Source of the DNA: Clostridiales bacterium UBA4653
GTDB taxonomy: Bacteria > Bacillota > Clostridia > Oscillospirales > CAG-272
Assembly: GCA_002405565.1 (NCBI GenBank)
Contig: DHMB01000061.1
Span: 4,638-11,148, forward strand
Direction: 5' to 3'
DNA length: 6,511 bases
Shown: piece by piece, positions 1 to 4,876 of the stretch
Layout: each line of letters opens with the position of its first letter
Position numbering within the stretch: position 1 is the stretch's first letter
Notes under the pieces: model-generated
Seen by the model: only the letters and a program-made list of their open reading frames with translations
Told to the model about the DNA's origin: nothing
The model's database searches: none
Made by a program: the position numbers and the translations under genes

Positions 1-238
1 AAGTAGGCAAAAGAAACTTCGGTAATTGTTTTGTGCGTTCCTTTTTAGTCTCGCCCAATGGGAGAGCCTTAATCTCCTGCTCTGCAAGAAAAAAGTCCCA
101 CACTTTCTCCCGTCCCCGCAGACACAAAAGCTCCGCACAATAAAAAAGCCTTTTAAGATTCGAGCCGATACTTCCACCTTTGCTTTGGTAAAGCCGACGA
201 GGCAGATAAGCTCCGCCTTGAACTTTTGCAGGTGGTCT

Positions 239-261
239 TTCAGGAGGATGTGCCTCCTGAA
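239..261. repeat. 9-bp inverted repeat (hairpin) around CAGGAGG/CCTCCTG
   Basis: TTCAGGAGG is followed by a 5-nt loop (ATGTG) and its exact complement CCTCCTGAA, giving a perfect 9-bp stem. No U-tract follows directly, so it does not look like a simple terminator on its own. It lies 12 nt before the next hairpin at 274-300, and the two may belong to one repeat element. Confidence 0.6.
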
Positions 262-273
262 TTGCTTTCTTTC

Positions 274-300
274 GTACTTTCTTTTCAAAAAAGAAAGTAC
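274..300. repeat. 12-bp perfect hairpin GTACTTTCTTTT/AAAAGAAAGTAC
   Basis: A perfect 12-bp stem (274-285 pairs with 289-300) with a 3-nt loop. The stem is A/T-rich with a pyrimidine strand and a purine strand. From memory, similar TACTTTCTTTT...AAAAGAAAGTA hairpins are common between genes in gut Clostridia; that is recollection, not something shown here. It could act as a weak bidirectional terminator or be part of a dispersed repeat. Confidence 0.55.
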
Positions 301-323
301 ATAAAGGAGCGACGTTTTCAATT

Positions 324-440
324 TTCGCCGAGAAGGTGACGCGAAAAGCCGCAGCTTGGTGTAAGAAGTGCTCCTTCAGTCACGACTTCGTCGTGCCAGC
401 TCCCTCAAAGAGGGAGCCTTAAAAATCTCTTCTCGGCGAA
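324..440. repeat. Composite 117-bp repeat unit bounded by 12-bp inverted repeats
   Basis: TTCGCCGAGAAG at 324-335 is exactly repeated in inverse orientation as CTTCTCGGCGAA at 429-440. Between them lie two tight hairpins: CACGAC/GTCGTG (381-395, loop TTC) and GCTCCCTC/GAGGGAGC (399-417, loop AAA), preceded by CTCCTTCAGT. The inner block CTCCTTCAG...hairpin...GCTCCCTC-AAA-GAGGGAGCC resembles a palindromic intergenic repeat that I recall as widespread in Ruminococcaceae and Faecalibacterium genomes. No coding sequence lies inside and I see no clear target-site duplication, so calling it a MITE is inference. Confidence 0.55.
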
Positions 441-472
441 GCCTGCTCTTCTTGCAAATCGCAAAAGCAGGC
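441..472. repeat. Hairpin GCCTGCT/AGCAGGC next to the composite repeat
   Basis: GCCTGCT at 441-447 pairs with AGCAGGC at 466-472, and a smaller inner pairing TTGC/GCAA is possible in the loop. It directly abuts the right inverted repeat of the 324-440 unit, so it may be part of the same element. No U-tract follows. Confidence 0.4.
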
Positions 473-594
473 AGGATTGGCGAGCGGCGAAATACACTCC
501 TTCGTCATTTTCTCGCAAAAATGCCGCCCGCCCTCTTTCCGGCAACGCCCGCGAGCGCAAATATCCGTGCGCTCTTCATTTTTTCCGTCATCTA

Positions 595-623
595 TTGATT
601 TTGCCCTCGGTTTGTGATAGAAT
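595..623 (+). promoter_or_regulatory. Extended -10 sigma-A promoter for the HTH-membrane gene
   Basis: TTGATT (-35, 595-600), a 17-bp spacer and TAGAAT (-10, 618-623), with TG at 615-616 forming an extended -10. Predicted transcription start is near 630, only about 17 nt before the ATG at 647 and right at the ribosome binding site. This placement also rules out the in-frame GTG at 614 as the start, because it lies inside the promoter. Confidence 0.7.
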
Positions 624-630
624 TGTCCGT

Positions 631-637
631 GGAGGGG
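631..637 (+). promoter_or_regulatory. Ribosome binding site deciding the start at 647
   Basis: GGAGGGG lies 9 nt upstream of ATG 647. It is the only good Shine-Dalgarno near the 5' end of this frame, and it fixes the start at 647 rather than the upstream GTG at 614. Confidence 0.75.
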
Positions 638-646
638 ATACATAAA

Positions 647-1234
647 ATGGAACTTGAAAAAATTGTTGCAACGAATATCACAGAGCTTCGCAAAAGCAAG
701 CAGTGGACGCAGCTTGAGCTTGCCGAAAAACTGAATTATTCCGATAAATCAATATCAAAATGGGAGCGCGGCGACGGCATGCCCGACCTTAAAACCCTCT
801 GCAAAATGGCAGAGCTTTTCTCCGTTTCGATTGACTTTTTCGTCACGGAGGGTGCCGCCGAACAAATCAAAAAATATAACGCCCCGAAAGAAGAAAAGGG
901 CTACCGACTCGTCATTTCCCTTCTCATGATTGCGGGAATATGGACTGCGGCAACCGCGTTTTTTATATATTTCATTATGTATAAAAATATCAACGCATGG
1001 ACGCTTTTCATCTGGGCAATACCGCTCTCCGCGGCTATAATGTACCGTTTCAGCATGAAATGGGGCAACAAATGGGTCGGACTTGTCTGCTCGTCGCTCT
1101 TCTGCTGGTCGGTTCTCGCGGCGTTCTATCTTCAATTTTTAAGCTATAATTTCTGGTTGCTTTTCGTTGTCGGCGCGCCGATACAGGCGGCACTTGTCCT
1201 TTGGTGGATAGTTGTCGTCAGATACAAAAAGTAA
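647..1234 (+). CDS. XRE-family HTH regulator fused to a four-helix membrane domain
   Basis: A 195-residue protein. Residues about 9-66 form a classic Cro/CI-type helix-turn-helix: 'ITELRKSKQWTQLELAEKLN' begins the fold, followed by 'SDKSISKWERGDGMPDLKTL', with the SxSKWERG recognition-helix signature. A short charged linker (69-86) leads to hydrophobic segments at about 88-112, 116-134, 143-164 and 168-191, which predict four transmembrane helices. Such proteins are known in Firmicutes as XRE regulators with C-terminal membrane domains; a signal-sensing or membrane-tethered repressor role is inference. The gene is monocistronic, with its own promoter at 595-623 and a terminator at 1291-1321. 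The start at 647 is chosen from the GGAGGGG site. The target genes are unknown; the neighbouring operon is convergent and has a separate promoter, so adjacency gives no evidence that it is regulated by this protein. Confidence 0.85.
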   Translation: MELEKIVATNITELRKSKQWTQLELAEKLNYSDKSISKWERGDGMPDLKTLCKMAELFSVSIDFFVTEGAAEQIKKYNAPKEEKGYRLVISLLMIAGIWTAATAFFIYFIMYKNINAWTLFIWAIPLSAAIMYRFSMKWGNKWVGLVCSSLFCWSVLAAFYLQFLSYNFWLLFVVGAPIQAALVLWWIVVVRYKK

Positions 1235-1290
1235 GCTCCCGGAGCGAAATCCTGACTTGACTCTGGTATGATTTCAAAATACAATAATAT

Positions 1291-1321
1291 AAAAACTCCC
1301 CGCCGAAAGCGGGGAGTTTTT
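1291..1321. terminator. Bidirectional intrinsic terminator between convergent genes
   Basis: AAAAACTCCCCGC (1291-1303), loop CGAAA, and GCGGGGAGTTTTT (1309-1321) make a 13-bp stem with a GC core flanked by A and T tracts. It works on both strands, ending the HTH gene on the plus strand (stop at 1234) and the permease operon on the minus strand (stop at 1334). Confidence 0.9.
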
Positions 1322-1333
1322 GTTATAAAAATT

Positions 1334-2644
1334 TTATATAATAACCGAAATAACAGCGAGCGCGGCAAGAATTGTGGGAATTGCCGTCACGGCGCCGTAA
1401 CGCACGAATTTTCCGAACGAGAACGAAACGCCGTATCTTTTCAGAAGCGACATCCACATAATTCCCGCAAGCGCACCGACAGGCGTGATAAACGCGCCGA
1501 TGTTCGAGCCGACTATCGCGCCGAAGGCGGCAGGCGTTGCAATTGCCTCCGGAAGCGTACTGAGAACGGGCACATAAAGCACACTCATCGGGATGTTGTT
1601 TATCATGTTCGCCGCAAGGGCGGAGGAAAGTCCGTAAGAGAAGACGACGTTTTTCTCGCCGAGGAGCTTTCCGAGCAGAGCCGTTGCTCCACTGTCGTCA
1701 AGAGCGGACACAATGACAAACATCGAAAGCACAAACGGAATAAGCTGCCACGGCGCGCGGCGCAGACAACCGCCGAGCTCTGTCGGCTTATGCTTCTGAA
1801 CGGCGGACGCAATCAGCACAAGGATGAAGAGAAGCACCGCCGACGAGAAGGAAACAATCCACATTTCGATATCGAAATAAGAGCCGACAGCCATTATAAG
1901 CGTGCAAACGGAAAGAAGCACAAGTCCGATTATAAGCAGGGGCTTGTTTTTGATTTTCGCCTCTTCCCCGTCGTCGGGGCTGACTTCTATCGGCTTTGAA
2001 AGGCTCTTGCCGAAGCAAAACCAGAGAATTCCGAGGGCGACCAATCCCGCCGCTATCGTCGGCAATATCATAACTTTAAGGTACGAAACAAAGTCTATTC
2101 CCATTGCGGATGAGATATAGATGTTCGTCGGATTTCCGATTATGAGCGCCATGCTCCACGTATTTGCGGCGATGAACTCCGCGAAAAGGTACGGCACGGG
2201 GTCGATTTTCGCGCTCTTTGCAAAATAGCATATGAAGGGCGTGAATGTGAGAATGATGATATCGTTTGACGTAAACACCGTCAGAACGGAAACAGTTATG
2301 TAGAGATAGAAGAAGAGTCTCTTGCGGCTTCTGCCCGCTTTTTTCAGCGCAAACGCGGCAATATAGCCGAAAAATCCGACCTCATCAAGGAAAACGGAAA
2401 GCACCGTCATTGAAATAAAAAGCGTCAGGATTTTAAGCGGATTTACGGCGTTGTCCGCTGTGAAAGCCGAAAGTATTTCCTTCGGCTTTGCGCAACCGGC
2501 AATAAGCATTGCACAGGCGCCCGCAAGGGCAACGACGCAGTAAGTATCGAGCTTCAGCTTGCCGATTTTTATCTGCGGCAGAAGAAGTATCGAAAGTATC
2601 ATAAGGACGCACGTTACGGCACAAATTACGATGGATGTTATCAT
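1334..2644 (-). CDS. ArsB/SLC13-type ion transporter superfamily permease
   Basis: A 436-residue, highly hydrophobic protein with roughly 10-12 membrane segments. It shows the inverted two-half arrangement of the ion transporter superfamily. The first half has 'TSND' (125-128) and 'IIGNPTNI' (168-175). The second half has 'NMINNIPMS' (346-354) and 'GSNIGAFITPVGALAGIMW' (379-397). These are the substrate and ion-binding re-entrant loops of ArsB, NhaD and SLC13/CitT-type carriers. A hydrophilic loop at about 214-232 joins the halves. The substrate cannot be read from sequence: arsenite, Na+/H+ exchange and di- or tricarboxylates are all possible, and no arsR, arsA or arsC lies nearby, which weakens an arsenic role. 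The start is supported by GGGAGA at 2653-2658, 8 nt upstream. It is the last gene of the tdk operon, 27 nt after the PHP gene. Confidence 0.85.
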   Translation of the reverse strand: MITSIVICAVTCVLMILSILLLPQIKIGKLKLDTYCVVALAGACAMLIAGCAKPKEILSAFTADNAVNPLKILTLFISMTVLSVFLDEVGFFGYIAAFALKKAGRSRKRLFFYLYITVSVLTVFTSNDIIILTFTPFICYFAKSAKIDPVPYLFAEFIAANTWSMALIIGNPTNIYISSAMGIDFVSYLKVMILPTIAAGLVALGILWFCFGKSLSKPIEVSPDDGEEAKIKNKPLLIIGLVLLSVCTLIMAVGSYFDIEMWIVSFSSAVLLFILVLIASAVQKHKPTELGGCLRRAPWQLIPFVLSMFVIVSALDDSGATALLGKLLGEKNVVFSYGLSSALAANMINNIPMSVLYVPVLSTLPEAIATPAAFGAIVGSNIGAFITPVGALAGIMWMSLLKRYGVSFSFGKFVRYGAVTAIPTILAALAVISVII

Positions 2645-2671
2645 ATTCTGTCTCTCCCAAAGTCAAAAGCT

Positions 2672-3481
2672 TTATTTTCTGAGTGTTAATTTTATCTGTT
2701 CTGCTCTTTCAAGCCCCATGGGGTCTGTGTATTCTTTTACGGCAAAATCGAATTCTTTTCTGTATTCAAGCTCTGTCGGCGAATGAGCGTCACAGCCGAA
2801 GATGACCTTATTCCCGACCTCCGCCGCAATGCGGAAGAAATCCTTTCTCGGATAATGACGGCTTGCCCTTATCCCGAGAAAGTTTATTTCAAGCGGTATG
2901 CCGAGGGCTTTTGCCGTCTCGCAAAGCCTTCCCATATGCTTTTCGTAAACCTTTTCGTCACCGCGGAACTGAAAAATATCCGGATGTGCGATATACGCGT
3001 ATTTACCGCTCGAAAGCCCTTCCGTCACCTGACTTACATAGCTTTCAAGGTCTTTTTCCTCTGTATAAATATTGCAACTGCTTGTCCCGTCATATTCGTT
3101 TCCGAGATAATGCTGCCCCATTATCATATAGTCGATGGGGTAACCGGAGAAAAAGTCGCAGAGCTTGCCGAAATGCTTCGGATAATATTCCGCCTCGACG
3201 CCGATATAGATATCGATATCGTTTTTATATTCCTCCCGAAGTGAAAGGAGCGAACTCATATACCCTTCAAACTCCTCCGGACGCATGCGGAAATGTGAAT
3301 AATAATCGCCGTCAAAGAAATACGGGCTGTGATCCGAAAAGCCGAGAGTTTTTATTCCCAGGGCTATCGCCGCCTCAACATATTCCCTGTCCTCGCCGAC
3401 GGCGTGATGACAGCGCGATGTGTGCGTGTGAAAATTCGCCAGAAGGCGGTCGCGCGCGGGAGCTTCGTTTCCGACTATCAT
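2672..3481 (-). CDS. PHP-domain histidinol-phosphatase-like hydrolase
   Basis: A 269-residue protein of the PHP (polymerase and histidinol phosphatase) superfamily, HisJ/HisK-like. All nine expected metal-binding residues are visible: H18 and H20 in 'NFHTHTSRC', D50 and H51 in 'GFSDHSP', E96 in 'GVEAEYYP', H124 in 'MGQHYL', H166 in 'AHPDIF', and D231 and H233 in 'GCDAHSP'. They should build a trinuclear site for phosphoester hydrolysis in the cytoplasm. Family knowledge points to L-histidinol phosphate as substrate (histidine synthesis), but no other his gene is in view, so a different phosphomonoester is possible. The start codon overlaps the tdk stop in an ATGA arrangement (3478-3481), suggesting translational coupling; AGAGG at 3489-3493 lies 7 nt upstream. 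The length is typical of the family and nothing appears broken. Confidence 0.88.
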   Translation of the reverse strand: MIVGNEAPARDRLLANFHTHTSRCHHAVGEDREYVEAAIALGIKTLGFSDHSPYFFDGDYYSHFRMRPEEFEGYMSSLLSLREEYKNDIDIYIGVEAEYYPKHFGKLCDFFSGYPIDYMIMGQHYLGNEYDGTSSCNIYTEEKDLESYVSQVTEGLSSGKYAYIAHPDIFQFRGDEKVYEKHMGRLCETAKALGIPLEINFLGIRASRHYPRKDFFRIAAEVGNKVIFGCDAHSPTELEYRKEFDFAVKEYTDPMGLERAEQIKLTLRK

Positions 3482-4077
3482 TTCTTTGCCTCTGTCCTTT
3501 GTTTTTTCTGTTTATCAATCGCTTTTTTCCAACAACGGTGACACATGGCGACATAACTGTCGTTTCCGCCGAGGAAAACCTGCTCGCCCTCTGTCAGAAC
3601 GTTCCCTTCGCCGTCGATTCTGGCATTGACAATCGCCTTTGAGCCGCAACGGCAGATTGTTTTTATCTCCGTTATCGAATCGGCGACCTCAAAAAGCCTC
3701 CTGCTGCCGGGGAAAAGACGGGTCATAAAGTCCGTCCGGAGCCCAAAGCAGAGCACAGGCAGATTTTTATCGTTTACGAGATTGCGCAGCTGGTCTATCT
3801 GCTCCGGCGTGAAAAACTGACACTCGTCCGCAATGATGACGTGACAGTCGGCATGATTTTTATATTCCTTCTCGATATTCATCTCCGGCGGGACGACCTG
3901 CGCCTCCGCGGAAAGCCCGATACGCGAACGGACGGTACATTCGCCGTCGCGGCTGTCTGTCGATGGCTTTATAAGCCAGACCTTCATCCCGCGCTCCTCA
4001 TAATTGAATTTTGTTATAAGGGCGTTTGCGGTTTTGGAGCTGCCCATCGCCCCGTATTTGAAATACAGCTTTGCCAT
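3478..4077 (-). CDS. tdk: Thymidine kinase (type II)
   Basis: A 199-residue cytosolic enzyme that phosphorylates thymidine to dTMP with ATP in pyrimidine salvage. Visible features are the Walker A loop 'GAMGSSKT' (residues 9-16), the Walker B/catalytic segment 'IIADECQFF' (81-89, with E85 the likely catalytic base), 'CFGLRTDF' (110-117), a zinc ribbon with CxC (C142, C144) and CxxC (C179, C182), and the thymidine-binding lasso region near 'GGNDSYVAMC' (170-179). ATG 4077 is chosen because AGGGGA (4084-4089) sits 6 nt upstream. The GTG at 4107 and ATG at 4101 in the same frame lie essentially at the predicted transcription start and have no binding site. It is the first gene of a three-gene operon, overlapping the PHP gene by 4 nt, and ends in a lysine-rich tail. 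Confidence 0.95.
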   Translation of the reverse strand: MAKLYFKYGAMGSSKTANALITKFNYEERGMKVWLIKPSTDSRDGECTVRSRIGLSAEAQVVPPEMNIEKEYKNHADCHVIIADECQFFTPEQIDQLRNLVNDKNLPVLCFGLRTDFMTRLFPGSRRLFEVADSITEIKTICRCGSKAIVNARIDGEGNVLTEGEQVFLGGNDSYVAMCHRCWKKAIDKQKKQRTEAKK

Positions 4078-4083
4078 TATTAT

Positions 4084-4089
4084 TCCCCT
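4084..4089 (-). promoter_or_regulatory. Ribosome binding site deciding the tdk start
   Basis: On the minus strand this reads AGGGGA, 6 nt before ATG 4077. It favours that start over the upstream in-frame GTG at 4107, which would add ten residues not usual for thymidine kinases. Confidence 0.75.
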
Positions 4090-4114
4090 GCGATTTTTCA
4101 TATTCACATATCAA

Positions 4115-4143
4115 ATTGTACAATATTCGGAGAGGATTGTCAA
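4115..4143 (-). promoter_or_regulatory. Sigma-A promoter of the tdk-PHP-permease operon
   Basis: On the minus strand: TTGACA (-35, 4138-4143), a 17-bp spacer and TACAAT (-10, 4115-4120). This is a near-perfect match to the consensus. Predicted transcription start is about 4108, giving a leader of about 30 nt before ATG 4077. No operator is obvious beyond a 10-bp palindrome ATTTGCAAAT at 4148-4157 just upstream. Confidence 0.85.
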
Positions 4144-4180
4144 TGCGATTTGCAAATTGAAAATATTTATTTTTTATTTC

Positions 4181-4209
4181 TTGACATTTTTCGCCCCGCG
4201 ATATATACT
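4181..4209 (+). promoter_or_regulatory. Sigma-A promoter of bioY
   Basis: TTGACA (-35, 4181-4186), a 17-bp spacer and TATACT (-10, 4204-4209). Predicted start is about 4216, leaving a short leader of roughly 25 nt. The 37 bp between this -35 and that of the divergent tdk promoter are strongly A/T-rich and could serve both as an UP-like element. I do not see a BirA-type inverted repeat with a TTAAC half-site. Confidence 0.85.
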
Positions 4210-4240
4210 CTTATCCGTAAGAAAAAAGGCGGTGGTTTTT

Positions 4241-4786
4241 TTGGCAAAGATAAAACTCGGAATAAGGGTGTGTATAAATGTAGGTATTGCGGCGGCGCTC
4301 ATGGCTGTCTGCTCATGGATAAGCGTCCCGCTGATAGTTCCCTTCACAATGCAGACGTTCGCCGTATTTACGATTGTCGGTCTGCTGGGAATATGGCAGG
4401 GGACGTGCGCTGTTTGCGTTTATATTGCGCTCGGCGCGATAGGCGTTCCCGTTTTTTCGGGCTTCCGCGGCGGCATTGCCGCATTGACCGGTGCAACGGG
4501 CGGATATATCATCGGATTTATAGCGCTTGCGCTCGTAATGGGCGCGGTCATAAAAATAAAGCCGGAAAGCCGTCTCTGGGCATTCGTCGGCATGGCGCTC
4601 GGACTTTTCGCATGTTATGCCTTCGGCAGCGCCTGGTTTTATTTTGTCTATGCCGGAAAGGGCGAAGCAAGAAGTCTCTGGAGCATACTTTTGTCCTGCG
4701 TTTTCCCTTACCTTCTTCCGGACGCCGCAAAAGCCGTGCTTTCGGATATGATTGTCAGACGGTGCAAAAAGTATATAAACAAATAA
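4241..4786 (+). CDS. bioY: Biotin ECF transporter S component BioY
   Basis: A 181-residue integral membrane protein that captures biotin and works with the shared ECF module (EcfA, EcfA', EcfT) or alone. BioY hallmarks are 'FTMQTFAVF' (35-43), the substrate loop 'GAIGVPVFSGFRGGIAAL' (65-82) leading into 'TGATGGYIIGF' (83-93), and the C-terminal 'FPYLLPDAAKAVLSDM' (155-170). About six membrane helices are expected. The start is uncertain. The frame is open back to 4004, but the promoter places transcription start near 4216, so translation must begin after that. TTG 4241 (MAKIKLG...) gives the normal family length and has a weak GGTGG-like sequence at 4231-4235; GTG 4232 is the alternative. No ECF ATPase or transmembrane gene, and no biotin synthesis gene, is adjacent, so it probably uses ECF parts encoded elsewhere. 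It ends before the terminator at 4786-4817. Confidence 0.9.
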   Translation: MAKIKLGIRVCINVGIAAALMAVCSWISVPLIVPFTMQTFAVFTIVGLLGIWQGTCAVCVYIALGAIGVPVFSGFRGGIAALTGATGGYIIGFIALALVMGAVIKIKPESRLWAFVGMALGLFACYAFGSAWFYFVYAGKGEARSLWSILLSCVFPYLLPDAAKAVLSDMIVRRCKKYINK

Positions 4787-4817
4787 AAAAAGCTCCCTTG
4801 CGAAAGGGAGCTTTTTT
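4786..4817. terminator. Bidirectional terminator between bioY and the secreted-protein gene
   Basis: AAAAAAGCTCCCTT, starting just at the bioY stop, pairs across the loop GCGA (4800-4803) with AAGGGAGCTTTTTT (4804-4817), a 14-bp stem with A and U tracts on either side. It ends bioY on the plus strand and the large convergent gene (stop at 4877) on the minus strand. Confidence 0.9.
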
Positions 4818-4876
4818 CCCGCCGCCCATATCGGGAGGCGTTTTTTCAGATAATTTTAATCCGCTGTGACAAACAC

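Larger units (their letters stand above)
1..594. other. Gene-free, hairpin-rich left-end region
   Basis: I find no convincing gene on either strand here. The open frames present are short, lack ribosome binding sites, and have unlikely compositions (runs of K/R, F, C and L). What the stretch does hold is a series of inverted repeats: stems at 239-261, 274-300, 381-395, 399-417 and 441-472, and a longer 12-bp inverted pair at 324-335/429-440. Together with the drifting composition this suggests stacked small dispersed repeats or MITE-like debris between the gene beyond the left edge and the regulator gene at 647. A degenerate gene remnant cannot be excluded by eye. Confidence 0.6.

Noticed and set aside
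26..304. 92-codon plus-strand open frame
   Set aside because: No ribosome binding site, biased F/L/K/C composition, and it runs through two perfect hairpins; best explained as chance within repeat-rich DNA.
419..643. 74-codon minus-strand open frame antisense to the HTH promoter region
   Set aside because: No recognisable domain, and it spans hairpins and the promoter on the other strand; composition is unlike the real genes.
614..646. GTG at 614 as an upstream start of the HTH gene
   Set aside because: It lies within the predicted extended -10 promoter and has no ribosome binding site, while ATG 647 has GGAGGGG 9 nt upstream.
1268..1999. 243-codon plus-strand frame antisense to the permease
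   Set aside because: Extremely rich in R, K, N and H, as expected for the complement of a hydrophobic membrane gene; starts inside the terminator region.
2863..3642. 259-codon plus-strand frame antisense to the PHP gene and tdk
   Set aside because: Arginine-rich with no domain, while the opposite strand encodes two full families with all active-site residues.
4004..4240. Long N-terminal extension of BioY
   Set aside because: It would begin inside tdk and upstream of the bioY promoter, and adds about 79 residues absent from BioY proteins.
4216..4240. Riboswitch or attenuator in the bioY leader
   Set aside because: The predicted leader is only about 25 nt, too short for a known riboswitch, and shows no strong hairpin.
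3841..4869. 342-codon plus-strand frame across tdk, the intergenic region, bioY and its terminator
   Set aside because: It crosses two promoters and a terminator and is out of frame with the clear BioY motifs.
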